From assembly GCA_947385955.1 (NCBI GenBank), contig CANDNA010000009.1:29641-93640 (forward strand): 64,000 nt of DNA. Direction: 5' to 3'. This stretch comes from an uncultured Clostridia bacterium (GTDB taxonomy: Bacteria > Bacillota > Clostridia > Lachnospirales > Lachnospiraceae). Positions 35,494 through 43,845 of the stretch are shown in pieces. Each line of letters opens with the position of its first letter. Position 1 is the stretch's first letter. Position numbers and translations under genes: made by a program. The notes below the pieces were generated by a model, which worked only from the letters and a program-made list of their open reading frames with translations, did no database searches and had not been told where the DNA came from.

Positions 35494-36465
35494 TTATGGC
35501 TCCTCTGTCAGCATGGCTGCCTGTACCTGATAGGAAACACTCCCGCCTGGCAAAAGCACAGTCAGCTCCCCGGCCTTTCGTATCCGGTCCCGTCCGTCCG
35601 GCGTACAGTTGCCCGGCTCCAGCCCCAGCACATAGTCCCGCTGCCCCATCATTTTCCACTCCGTAAAATACTTAAGATGCTCTGCATCAAACGTAATTTC
35701 CAGTCCCTGACCGATCTGGGGATTAAAAATGCTGGCCCGGCCCTGACCTTCAAAACTATGATAATAGCACTGCTCCTCAAAAGCCGGCTGCGGAGGCAGC
35801 ATTTCATGCCAGGTGTCTATCCCCTCTGCCGCACGGGCATTGCGGGGCTTTACGGATACAGACGGAATCTTCACCACTGCTTTTTCACTCAGCAGCGGAT
35901 ACCCCATATTCATATGGTACAGAATCATCACCGGGCTCTCGGTATCTCCCCGGTTTGTAATCGTATCGCTGACCGTGATTTTATTTTCCTCCAGAGGGCA
36001 GGTTATGGTCCTGTCCATCACCAGTTTATGGGAAAAGATCCGTTCATCGCATATCCTGGCATGAATGCGGATCTCTTTCTCATCGGTTTCCCACCAAATC
36101 TGCTCCGCCGGAATATGAGAAACCGTACCATGCAGCGGCAATGCTTCTCCTGCATCCTCACAGGGCGATCCCACTGCCGTCAGACCGCAGGTGGTCAGAA
36201 AGCCGCAGGTAAAGGACTTTAAAAAGCCGTCACCCCGATCATCATAATACGCCGGCGCCACATAACCGCAAGGCGCAAAATATCCCATATTGATCCCCCG
36301 AAAACTCAGCCTGGAAATATCCGCGCACCGGTCCGCCGATACGGTAAACTCCAGCCCCTTTCCGTTCCTGACCTGCAAAAGGCGCATCCCGTCGCCCTTT
36401 CCTCCCACCAGCCGGTGTTCTTCCACCCCGTAAGCCTGACTGTCATGTCCGATATATGGATTCAT
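35494..36465 (-). CDS. DUF4432 aldose-epimerase-like protein
   Basis: 323 residues, all beta-rich, with patterns of the galactose-mutarotase fold family DUF4432 (FTVSADRCADISRLSFRG, of which SADRCADI is the most typical part; LPLHGTVSHIPAE; ILYHMNMGYPLL). Members are thought to bind or epimerise sugars. No signal peptide. It is the first gene of the run into panE-like, yesM and yesN, with GGAAGGAGAAGG before the ATG. Substrate unknown. Confidence 0.85.
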   Translation of the reverse strand: MNPYIGHDSQAYGVEEHRLVGGKGDGMRLLQVRNGKGLEFTVSADRCADISRLSFRGINMGYFAPCGYVAPAYYDDRGDGFLKSFTCGFLTTCGLTAVGSPCEDAGEALPLHGTVSHIPAEQIWWETDEKEIRIHARICDERIFSHKLVMDRTITCPLEENKITVSDTITNRGDTESPVMILYHMNMGYPLLSEKAVVKIPSVSVKPRNARAAEGIDTWHEMLPPQPAFEEQCYYHSFEGQGRASIFNPQIGQGLEITFDAEHLKYFTEWKMMGQRDYVLGLEPGNCTPDGRDRIRKAGELTVLLPGGSVSYQVQAAMLTEEP

Positions 36466-36514
36466 ACCTTCTCCTTCCCTGCCGGCGCCTGTACCGCCGC
36501 ATCTTTTTTCTTTT

Positions 36515-36544
36515 ATTTTCTCATATTCAGACTGGCCGGGTCAA
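36515..36544 (-). promoter_or_regulatory. Possible promoter of the DUF4432-panE-yesMN run
   Basis: On the minus strand, TTGACC (36539-36544) and GAAAAT (36515-36520) with an 18-base spacer, directly after the terminator of the secretion operon. Confidence 0.35.
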
Positions 36545-36555
36545 GTCATGATCCG

Positions 36556-36605
36556 AAAATGCTCCCTGCCCTTTGCCAGTCCTGGCTTCGGGCAGAGAGC
36601 ATTTT
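36556..36605 (-). terminator. Terminator of the type VII secretion operon
   Basis: Arms at 36556-36570 and 36590-36605 form a strong stem of about 14 pairs with one bulge, bounded by A and T runs. It lies after the last small gene of the secretion locus. Confidence 0.85.
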
Positions 36606-36659
36606 GCTTCTGTACAGAAATATCGGTATCCTTAATCTTTTATCATCTCTTATTCCGGG

Positions 36660-36878
36660 TCAGTTTCCGGAATACTCTGTCAGTACCCCCTGATGCAGTC
36701 CCATTCCCAAAAACCAGAGGCCGGTATAAGAACGGTACATTCCAGTTTCCGCAAATGTCAGCATCTGCGGCTCCTGTGCAGCTTCTGCCCGCATGGGAGC
36801 GCCAAATAAAACGCCCACGGCCAGACAAAGCGCCGTCACTGCCGTCAGTATTTTTTGCTCCGTTCTGTCCTGAAACAT
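36660..36878 (-). CDS. Small exported protein, probably frameshifted at its start
   Basis: As read, 72 residues with a clear signal peptide (TAVTALCLAVGVLFG, then APMRAEAA) and a short mature part ending in LTEYSGN. The ATG used here lacks a ribosome site. An ATG at 36889 has AAAGGAG at a good distance, but its frame stops after about 14 codons. Adding one base to the A6 run (T6 on the plus strand, 36851-36856) would join it to the signal peptide as MKNVCFRTERSKKILTAV, a textbook n-region. The gene may be mutated, slippage-dependent or mis-assembled. It is last in the secretion operon; function unknown. Confidence 0.55.
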   Translation of the reverse strand: MFQDRTEQKILTAVTALCLAVGVLFGAPMRAEAAQEPQMLTFAETGMYRSYTGLWFLGMGLHQGVLTEYSGN

Positions 36879-36922
36879 ACATTTTTCATATTATGGATTC
36901 TCCTTTCTTCTGATTCCATGCC

Positions 36923-37633
36923 TTATTCGGCATATTCCTGTGTAACGGCCACTGCCATATTGTTTTCTATGCCGGTGATCCATCCCCGGAACTCACCCAT
37001 ATGCCATCCGAATTTGTCCCTGTCAAAAACGCCGTTGATAAAACCGACGCCGTCTGTGGTCAGATATTCTCCATAATATCCTTCCGACAGATATCTGACC
37101 GCCGCATCCCTTGTCATGGCAAAGCGCATATTGTTCCGGTATAAAATCAGTCCCGAATCATCTTTGCCGCTGTCCAGTTCTTCCTCATAGGCATAGCCAT
37201 ATACATTATAATAACCGGCCCTGTAGGGAGCAATGGTAATGCCTTCCCCGCGGCGCAGCGAATCATTGGTCCGATCAATCCTGTACCTGGCTCCGTCAGA
37301 ATTGATCAGATAGATACTGCCCGGTTCCAGATCGTATACCCGGTAGGAAATCCCCTGAAGCGTCACGGTATCCCCCTTCTTCAACACATCCGCCTGCTCG
37401 GTTCTGATATAATTTGCATAATATACATTTGCCGTAAAGGTAATATAATCCCCGTAAGCTGTCATTGCTGTAATTCCGCTGAAATGCAGCGCTATATCCG
37501 CCTGTGCCGGAAGGGGTTCCGCCACAGGAGCCTCCACCGCATATGCCTTTACCGGCATCATCAACAGACTGAACGCAAACATTGCCGCACAGATTGCCCA
37601 TAGCCCACAGCCTCTTTTTTTCTCAGATTTCAT
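36923..37633 (-). CDS. Exported protein of unknown function in the type VII locus
   Basis: 236 residues from the ATG at 37633, which follows AAAGGAG; the longer frame to 37720 runs back into the kinase gene and lacks a site. A signal peptide (about 12-33) ends in AYAVEA. The mature part is beta-rich and aromatic, with many tyrosines (GYYNVYGYAYEEE), and no recognised domain. It directly follows the Ser/Thr kinase gene, whose extracellular region might be its partner; that is only a guess from position. Confidence 0.75.
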   Translation of the reverse strand: MKSEKKRGCGLWAICAAMFAFSLLMMPVKAYAVEAPVAEPLPAQADIALHFSGITAMTAYGDYITFTANVYYANYIRTEQADVLKKGDTVTLQGISYRVYDLEPGSIYLINSDGARYRIDRTNDSLRRGEGITIAPYRAGYYNVYGYAYEEELDSGKDDSGLILYRNNMRFAMTRDAAVRYLSEGYYGEYLTTDGVGFINGVFDRDKFGWHMGEFRGWITGIENNMAVAVTQEYAE

Positions 37634-37682
37634 ATCTGTCTCCTTTCCTGCTGTTCCCTTCCTACAGTGTTTCTGAATCCTC

Positions 37683-40136
37683 TTAAAGAGGTTCATCCTC
37701 CTGATCCGATACAAATGCATCCGGATCCAGGGTGATACGCAGTACGGTCCTGCGGGAACGTTTGCTGTTTTCCTCTCCGTTTTCTTCGATCTTGATCGTC
37801 AGCGTATTATCCCCGGTAAGCCTTACACTGGGCGCTGCGGCCAGAGAACCGTCTGTAAAACGGATTTCTGCCTTTGTATCATCCAGAAAACCCCCGTCTG
37901 ACAGAATATTCTCTATCCGGATACAGGCCATGCCCTGATAAGCGTCCGCCTCACTGCTGGCATACCCGCTGATCACCCGCTCTGCTTTTCCTGTAAATAC
38001 AGAAACAACGCCGGAGGAAGAAGTGGCATGCCCGAGAACAACCGGCTCTCCCTCTGCCATACTGCTAAAATCATAAGGTACCAATGTACGGGTCACACCA
38101 TCCCGTGTCAGTTCCAGATTCCGGCCGTTAAAACAAATATCATACGTTTTCGTTTCCATCGTCAGGTGATTGCCAATCCCCCGTGTCAGACACCCATATT
38201 CCAGGGCAGAGCCTTCCAGCCGGTAATATCCATAACTTTCCACGATTTCCCCGCCCACTTTCGCAAAGCCGGTCTGCACCACATCCATCTTTCCCTGAAT
38301 ATTTTCCTGATAAAACGCTGCCGTCTCCTCTGCGATTCCTTCTCCGCATTCCTCCACGGCAATTTTATGAAACAGCTCTTCCGGGCTCATCTCCAGGTCT
38401 GTCCCGGTCTCATACAGATCAGGCCCTTCAAATATGGCGCCGTCAGGCGAAAAACATACCACGGCAGGCAGCACCGAACCATATCCGAAAGGATGGTCCT
38501 CATATTCCATATCCAGTTCAAAATTTTTTTCCGGATTCTCAGACCAGGAAATCGCCCCGTCATATACATAAGCGCCGTACAGCAGAGGGTTGTCTGTACC
38601 GTTTTCCATGCTTTCCGGCTCCGTCTCCTCCGCCCCGGCGCTTTCCCCGGTTTCTTCCTGCTTTGCTTCACTGCTCTCCCAAACGGCAGACTCTTCCGAT
38701 TCCGCAAATACGGACTGCGGCGCCGATGTGTCCGTATCCGTCTCCACAGCCGCCACATCACCGCCGGCAGTCAGCCAGGCAATGATGTAAAAAATCACAC
38801 CGATTGCAATGATGACAATTCCCACGATCAGCCAGGTCTTTTTCTTTTTCTGCCCTTCTGCCGCCGATACTCTCTCTGGTTTTTCTCTTTGTACCGGCTG
38901 TTTCCCCACAGGCGGTTCCGGCTCTTCTTTTTCAGACGGCTGCTGCCTCTCCGTTTTTTTCGGCTCCGGTTTCGCTGCTCCTCTTTCCGGCTCTTCTCCG
39001 ATCAGGGACACTGTCAAATCCTCATCCACAGTTCTGTCCTCATCTGCTGAAATTTCTTTCTCCGTGAATGCATCTTCCTCTGTTTTTTCTTCCTCTTCCT
39101 TCTCCGGACCCCTGACAAGCAGCTCCGTCTGTTCTTCAGACGGATTTGCCTCTCCTTTCTCCTCCAGAGCCTGCAGCTTTTCTTTTGTCACATGAATCGC
39201 CGGTTCAGAAGAAGCAGCCAGCACCTGCTCCAAAGCGGCCCGCATTTCTTCCGGGGTATGATACCGGTCCCCGGGCGCATAGGCACAGGCTTTGATTACG
39301 ATTTCTCCCAGGGCATCCCTTGCATCACAGGGCATGGGAACAGGCTGCCCGCCGATCCTTCTGGCAATGGCGCTTTCTCTGTCACTGTGGGTAATGGGCG
39401 CCGGGAAATCCGGGAAAAACGGGGCACGGTTCCGGTTCAGCAGACGGTACAGCACAATGCCCAGAGAATAAATATCCACGCTCGCGCCATATTCTTCACC
39501 CTTGTATACCTCAGGAGCCATATACACATAGGTCCCTTTGCGGGACAGTCCGCTGGTGGTTTTTTCCACGGTACGCGCAATGCCGAAATCCCCCAGTTTA
39601 TAGTCCCCATTGACAGAAATAAAGATATTCTCCGGCTTGATGTCCCGGTGGATCACATTCATTTTCCGGCAATATTCCAGCGCTCTGCAGATATCAATCC
39701 CCAGGCGGATCACATCACCCCGTCCCATCGGGGCTTCCGATGTGGTATAGTCCAGAAGGGGTGTCAGCAGTTCCATCCGGATCAGGATATCCCAGCCCAC
39801 CCCGTCTTTGCGTTCTATTACCATATGATCCTCATAGCTGACGATATTGCTGTTTCCCTTCAGCCCTGCCATCAGCGCGAACTCATCCACCACTTCTTCC
39901 ACAAAACTTTTGTAATAGTTCGTTGCGCTCTGCAAATCCATACCGTCTGCCAGAACACTTTTCAGCTCGCTCTGGCTCTGGGGAATGGTAATGGCTTTTA
40001 ACGCCGCTTTGTAGGTCCTGCCAAAATCCTCCCGTTCAATTTCAAATACTTTGCCGAAACTGCCTTCCCCAATCAGCCGTCTGATTCTCCATACGCCCCA
40101 GAAGGGTTCCATGCTTTTATAATATGATAGTTCCAT
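37683..40136 (-). CDS. Transmembrane Ser/Thr protein kinase of the type VII locus
   Basis: 817 residues. The N-terminal kinase domain (about 12-315) keeps every key residue: glycine loop GEGSFG at 23-28, Lys47, HRDIKPEN with Asp165 and Asn170, and DFG at 183-185. A long acidic linker follows, then one transmembrane helix (about 435-457) and an extracellular region of about 350 residues without PASTA repeats. It should phosphorylate locus proteins, with the FHA proteins as likely readers and the adjacent PP2C as its opponent. In layout (kinase fold inside, one TM, domain outside) it matches EssB/YukC, whose kinase fold is inactive. Confidence 0.92.
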   Translation of the reverse strand: MELSYYKSMEPFWGVWRIRRLIGEGSFGKVFEIEREDFGRTYKAALKAITIPQSQSELKSVLADGMDLQSATNYYKSFVEEVVDEFALMAGLKGNSNIVSYEDHMVIERKDGVGWDILIRMELLTPLLDYTTSEAPMGRGDVIRLGIDICRALEYCRKMNVIHRDIKPENIFISVNGDYKLGDFGIARTVEKTTSGLSRKGTYVYMAPEVYKGEEYGASVDIYSLGIVLYRLLNRNRAPFFPDFPAPITHSDRESAIARRIGGQPVPMPCDARDALGEIVIKACAYAPGDRYHTPEEMRAALEQVLAASSEPAIHVTKEKLQALEEKGEANPSEEQTELLVRGPEKEEEEKTEEDAFTEKEISADEDRTVDEDLTVSLIGEEPERGAAKPEPKKTERQQPSEKEEPEPPVGKQPVQREKPERVSAAEGQKKKKTWLIVGIVIIAIGVIFYIIAWLTAGGDVAAVETDTDTSAPQSVFAESEESAVWESSEAKQEETGESAGAEETEPESMENGTDNPLLYGAYVYDGAISWSENPEKNFELDMEYEDHPFGYGSVLPAVVCFSPDGAIFEGPDLYETGTDLEMSPEELFHKIAVEECGEGIAEETAAFYQENIQGKMDVVQTGFAKVGGEIVESYGYYRLEGSALEYGCLTRGIGNHLTMETKTYDICFNGRNLELTRDGVTRTLVPYDFSSMAEGEPVVLGHATSSSGVVSVFTGKAERVISGYASSEADAYQGMACIRIENILSDGGFLDDTKAEIRFTDGSLAAAPSVRLTGDNTLTIKIEENGEENSKRSRRTVLRITLDPDAFVSDQEDEPL

Positions 40137-40157
40137 TCCTGTTCCCTCTCATTTGTT

Positions 40158-41042
40158 TTATGCGATGATAACTGCCGCTGCTGCCAGAAAAAACAGCAGA
40201 ATCCAGATTGCTGCGGGAACCTTTTTCAAATATGCCATCATACCTGACGCTCCCTGTCCTGCTCCGTTTTCTTTTATCTGCAGGACCATGGCAGTCACAT
40301 TGTCCCGGCCGCCCTGTTCCAGCGCCGCTTCCACCAGCGCATCCGCAGTCTGCATGGCTGTTTTTCCCGCTCCCGCAATCCGTGCGATTTCATCATCCAT
40401 AACCATGTCGCTCAGTCCGTCGCTGCACAGGAGAAACAAATCTCCGTCCTTCAGTGGAATCGGTTCACTGATATGAGGTTCGATCACAAACTCATCCGGA
40501 TGCACTCCCAGATGCTGTGTCAGTTTATGCCAGCTTTTGCTGGCCCTGGCCTTCTCAGGTGACAAAACACCCATTTCCACCATCGCTCTGGCTTCACTGT
40601 CATCCACAGACAACTGCCGCAGTCTGCCGCTGCGCATAAAATAACATCTGCTGTCACCCACATTACAGCACACAGCCATATCTGCATCTATATACAGGGC
40701 GGCGATTGTTGTTCCCATACGCCCGCCGCCCCTCTGTTTCATTTCCCTGCAGACCGCCTCGTTGGCAGAGTGTATCTGGCGGCAGATGGCTTCTTTCATT
40801 TCTTCTGCGATACATGGCATACATTCTTTTGCCGCCAGCAGAGAAGCCACCTCTCCCGCCTCCTCTCCGCCCATTCCATCATATACTGCCGCTGCCATCT
40901 GCTGTGCCAGGACGGTCTTATGCTCTCTTCTCTGCCGGATTCCAGTATCATACCGATAATTTCCAAACAGATAGTAATTGTCCTCATTTCCCGACCGTAC
41001 CCTGCCTGCATGTGTGGCCACAGCGCTTTCTATTGTAAGCAC
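40158..41042 (-). CDS. PP2C-family protein phosphatase with C-terminal membrane anchor
   Basis: 294 residues. The metal-binding aspartates are present in RSGNEDNYY, AVYDGMGGEEAGE, CSDGLSDMV and GGRDNVTAMV. A hydrophobic tail (about 273-293) should anchor it to the membrane, unlike most soluble PrpC-type enzymes. It lies 21 bases before the kinase gene, the usual pairing, and would remove phosphates set by that kinase. Confidence 0.93.
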   Translation of the reverse strand: MLTIESAVATHAGRVRSGNEDNYYLFGNYRYDTGIRQRREHKTVLAQQMAAAVYDGMGGEEAGEVASLLAAKECMPCIAEEMKEAICRQIHSANEAVCREMKQRGGGRMGTTIAALYIDADMAVCCNVGDSRCYFMRSGRLRQLSVDDSEARAMVEMGVLSPEKARASKSWHKLTQHLGVHPDEFVIEPHISEPIPLKDGDLFLLCSDGLSDMVMDDEIARIAGAGKTAMQTADALVEAALEQGGRDNVTAMVLQIKENGAGQGASGMMAYLKKVPAAIWILLFFLAAAAVIIA

Positions 41043-41087
41043 AAGCCTGTTTCCCCCTTTCAGTCTCCTGCTTTTATGCCTTTGATA

Positions 41088-41336
41088 TCAATATCTGATA
41101 TCAAGGATGCTGCCATCCCAGATTCCATAATCCGCCAGTGCAGCATCCTTATGCAGTTTTTTCCGCTCATGGAACAGGTGGATTTCTGAAACATGAGAGA
41201 ATCTCTCCTCTTCATGCAGTTTCAGCGTTTCCAGAATCCGGACAGCCAGCTCTCTGATTTTCATTCTGGCAGGCAGTTCCATATCCACCTGCCAGTGCAT
41301 CTTTTCCGCCCTGACCGTAACGAGTGCGTATTCCAT
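41088..41336 (-). CDS. YukD/EsaB-like ubiquitin-fold protein of type VII secretion
   Basis: 82 residues, the usual size. The pattern (two beta strands, a helix with ELAVRILETLKL, then a strand, and LADYGIWDGSILDI at the end) matches the ubiquitin-like YukD/EsaB family required for or regulating Firmicutes type VII secretion. It starts 11 bases after the neighbouring WXG100 gene. Confidence 0.82.
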   Translation of the reverse strand: MEYALVTVRAEKMHWQVDMELPARMKIRELAVRILETLKLHEEERFSHVSEIHLFHERKKLHKDAALADYGIWDGSILDIRY

Positions 41337-41347
41337 GCCCTTACCTC

Positions 41348-41644
41348 TCAGCCGAACTGATTCATTGTGGTTTTCAAAGACTGGTCTGTGGATTCCAGTT
41401 CATTGGCCGCCGCATCCATCAGTTTGGAATATCCTTCCAGCAATTCGGAAAAATTGGTAAAAGTGGACTGCATGCTTTCAAATTTTGCCAGGAACGCATC
41501 CTGGGCATCGCCCTTCCACACTTCATTCAATGCATAAACCAGATTTTTCAGTCTGGAAATCACCTCATCATGCTCTGACCTGTAAGTGCGGACATCCGCC
41601 GCTTTGCTTCTTAATGTTTCCGGTGTTACCTGAATCAATGCCAT
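41348..41644 (-). CDS. WXG100 protein, EsxA-like
   Basis: 98 residues forming a helix-turn-helix hairpin with W-K-G in the turn (residues 43-45). It is the closest of the three to canonical EsxA and is a presumed secreted substrate and channel partner of EssC. It lies between the effector gene and yukD. Confidence 0.92.
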   Translation of the reverse strand: MALIQVTPETLRSKAADVRTYRSEHDEVISRLKNLVYALNEVWKGDAQDAFLAKFESMQSTFTNFSELLEGYSKLMDAAANELESTDQSLKTTMNQFG

Positions 41645-41714
41645 AACTCATTTCCTCCTTTGGTCATCACTTTTTTGTTTATCTCTGACAGCTTACGCTG
41701 ACTGAAACCCGGTT

Positions 41715-43220
41715 TTATTTTTTAATCACAGGCGCCCCCTTCGGGTACCAGAGACTATATCCCATCAGGATCGAAAAATTGTCCAGTGTGGTGATCTTTC
41801 CGGTGCCGGAATCGGAAACCAGAATATTGTTCTGAAATTCTTTCAGCAGAGTATCGTATGCTTTCCGGTCCGGATGCTTTCCCAGCGCGGCCACTTTTTG
41901 TTTCAGCGCCGTAATATCTGTCCCCTTTTTCAGTCCCACACAGGAGATGGTATGCCCGCCGCTGTCGGAATCCACTCTGAGTCCGATGGGAATGCCTTCT
42001 TCCAGATTCCGGCAGACAGATTCCAGATATTGTACTTCTGATGTATATTTTTTGGCCTCTTCCCAGATATTGGCAGGATTTTTTTCCGTGCTGCTGCCTG
42101 CCGCCAGCTGGCTTTTCAGATAGCTGTCTGTCGGCTTTCCCTTTGCGCTTCCCGCCCAGGCGCTGGCGATCGTCCAATAGGTACAGCATGTACATCCTTT
42201 GTCTCCAAAATTGGGAATTTTGATGTTCTCATAGCTGTACTCCTTGCTGCTCTGCAGGATGACAAACGCAGGCTTCATACCCGGTACCACGAAATAGTCC
42301 TTATAGGTTCCATTGGTTTTACCTTTATAATCCGCCGCATTAAAAGATACCAGTTTTCCGCCAAATTCACTTACGCCGGACGGCTGTCCGCTCTGCCCTG
42401 CATTGGTTGATACCGCCGGCTGCTGCGGGGCCGTACCGGTTCCGCCGGCTGTACTTCCCGTCTGCCCGCCGGATCCGCTGCCTGCCGTCTGTCCGCCCTG
42501 GGTATGTTCTCCGGCCTGTACACCGGCGCCGATCACACCGCCTGCTGCCAATGTACCCAGCACACCGCCTGCCACGGCCGCCGCTGCGCCGTCATGCCGG
42601 CCGCTGCCTGCCGTATTTCCTGTTGTCTGCCCCTCTGCTGCATTTTCTTTGATCTGTGCGCCCAACACACCGCCTGCCGCCGCCCCGGCAGTGCCATCGT
42701 GCCGGCCGCTGCCTGCACCATTTCCTGTCTGGTGGCCCGCTGCTGCCTCTGTGCTGCCCCCATGTCTGCCGCCTCCGCTGCCGTGACCAAAGCCGCCTGT
42801 GCCGGAAACCGTCAGCAGACTGCCCCCGGACAGGAAAATGCCTGCTACGGCCCGATGCCGCTGCACCGTTACGGACTGGGTAAAATGCCTTACGCCGCCT
42901 GCCATACGGCCCATCATCTGACTCAGATTGTCAAAAAGCTCGCTCAGATTCCGCCCGTTCTTCCGATCCACATCGGCAAATTCTTCTGCCGCCTGCATAC
43001 TGTATGACGACATCTTTCCGACTTTTGCCCTCTGCAGAGACAGCTTTTTCTTTGCCTCTTCCATTTTGCTGTTGATTGCCGATCTGGATGACACCTGCAG
43101 GGACAGACTGCCCTGTGCTGCCGCAACCATCTGATGCGCCTCTTTCAGACACCGCTGCGCCTGTTTCAGCCTGGATGACAGCGTATGCAGATCGGCAGTT
43201 ACAATCTCTATTTTCGCCAT
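41715..43220 (-). CDS. Probable type VII effector with cysteine-peptidase-like C-terminus
   Basis: 501 residues in three parts. The first 105 are helical, like a WXG100/LXG targeting hairpin but without a W-x-G. Residues 130-285 are Gly/Ala-rich low complexity with repeats of about 35 residues (GSGRHDG then AGGVLG), including glycine-zipper stretches that could insert in membranes. Residues 290-501 form a compact domain with KGCTCCTYWTIASAW (Cys343-346), GGHTISCVG (His423) and ILVSDSGTG (Asp470), the order and spacing of Cys, His and Asp in papain/C39-like peptidases. It lies among WXG100 genes, so it is probably an EssC substrate. No clear immunity gene is seen beside it. The catalytic assignment is by pattern only. 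Confidence 0.75.
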   Translation of the reverse strand: MAKIEIVTADLHTLSSRLKQAQRCLKEAHQMVAAAQGSLSLQVSSRSAINSKMEEAKKKLSLQRAKVGKMSSYSMQAAEEFADVDRKNGRNLSELFDNLSQMMGRMAGGVRHFTQSVTVQRHRAVAGIFLSGGSLLTVSGTGGFGHGSGGGRHGGSTEAAAGHQTGNGAGSGRHDGTAGAAAGGVLGAQIKENAAEGQTTGNTAGSGRHDGAAAAVAGGVLGTLAAGGVIGAGVQAGEHTQGGQTAGSGSGGQTGSTAGGTGTAPQQPAVSTNAGQSGQPSGVSEFGGKLVSFNAADYKGKTNGTYKDYFVVPGMKPAFVILQSSKEYSYENIKIPNFGDKGCTCCTYWTIASAWAGSAKGKPTDSYLKSQLAAGSSTEKNPANIWEEAKKYTSEVQYLESVCRNLEEGIPIGLRVDSDSGGHTISCVGLKKGTDITALKQKVAALGKHPDRKAYDTLLKEFQNNILVSDSGTGKITTLDNFSILMGYSLWYPKGAPVIKK

Positions 43221-43241
43221 CTGTTCCTCCTTATCGCTGCC

Positions 43242-43538
43242 CTATATACGTTCAATATCGCTGCGCAGACTGTTGTCTGTCCGCTCCATTCCCGCTGCTG
43301 TCTGTTCCAGCATTCCGGCAATATAATCCAGTGTCCTGTGAAGGTTCCTGAAATCTTCTCTTCCCTTCACGTACTGATTCACAAATCCATCCTGTGAAGG
43401 TCCCCTCCAGACGGCACACAAAGAAGAAACCAGATTGGTCATCTTGCCAATCACCACTTCGTCTGCTTCTTTACATTTCCTGATTTCCCCGGCTCTGGCC
43501 CGCATCTCATCCGGGGTCAACATAATTCTTTTTGCCAT
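43242..43538 (-). CDS. WXG100 protein, second copy
   Basis: 98 residues with W-R-G at 44-46 in the turn between two helices. It is only distantly similar to the EsxA-like protein. It lies 21 bases upstream of the effector gene and may be its dedicated partner for secretion. Confidence 0.88.
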   Translation of the reverse strand: MAKRIMLTPDEMRARAGEIRKCKEADEVVIGKMTNLVSSLCAVWRGPSQDGFVNQYVKGREDFRNLHRTLDYIAGMLEQTAAGMERTDNSLRSDIERI

Positions 43539-43547
43539 ATACGCCTC

Positions 43548-43835
43548 CTACCCGTGAACACCGGAGAGTTTTTTGTCTTTCCTGCGCAATTCTTCCGCCG
43601 CCTTCCGGATCAGCGCCGCCGTTTTCCTCAGATCTCCCTGGATTCTCTGCAGCTCTCTGACCGACTCCGCCATTTTGGCCCGCATGGCGTTGCCGGAATT
43701 TCCCTGCCAGAATCGTTCCGATCTGCCGCTCTGGAGACTAATCTCCCGGAAAGCCTCCCCGCACTGATCTGCAGCGGCGTCCAGCCGCTTTGCCTGTGCT
43801 ATGGCATTGTCATAATCCACCTGTACAAAGCCCAT
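43548..43835 (-). CDS. WXG100-like protein, third copy
   Basis: 95 residues from the ATG at 43835, which follows AAGGAGG; the longer open frame runs into the gene upstream. W-Q-G is in the central turn (FWQGNSG). The C-terminal helix is very basic and extended, a feature of partner proteins rather than of EsxA itself. Ten bases separate it from the next WXG100 gene. Confidence 0.85.
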   Translation of the reverse strand: MGFVQVDYDNAIAQAKRLDAAADQCGEAFREISLQSGRSERFWQGNSGNAMRAKMAESVRELQRIQGDLRKTAALIRKAAEELRRKDKKLSGVHG

Positions 43836-43845
43836 CCCATCCTCC

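Noticed and set aside
41645..41714. Hairpin between the effector and EsxA-like genes
   Set aside because: Only four clear pairs; not enough for a terminator or regulatory claim.
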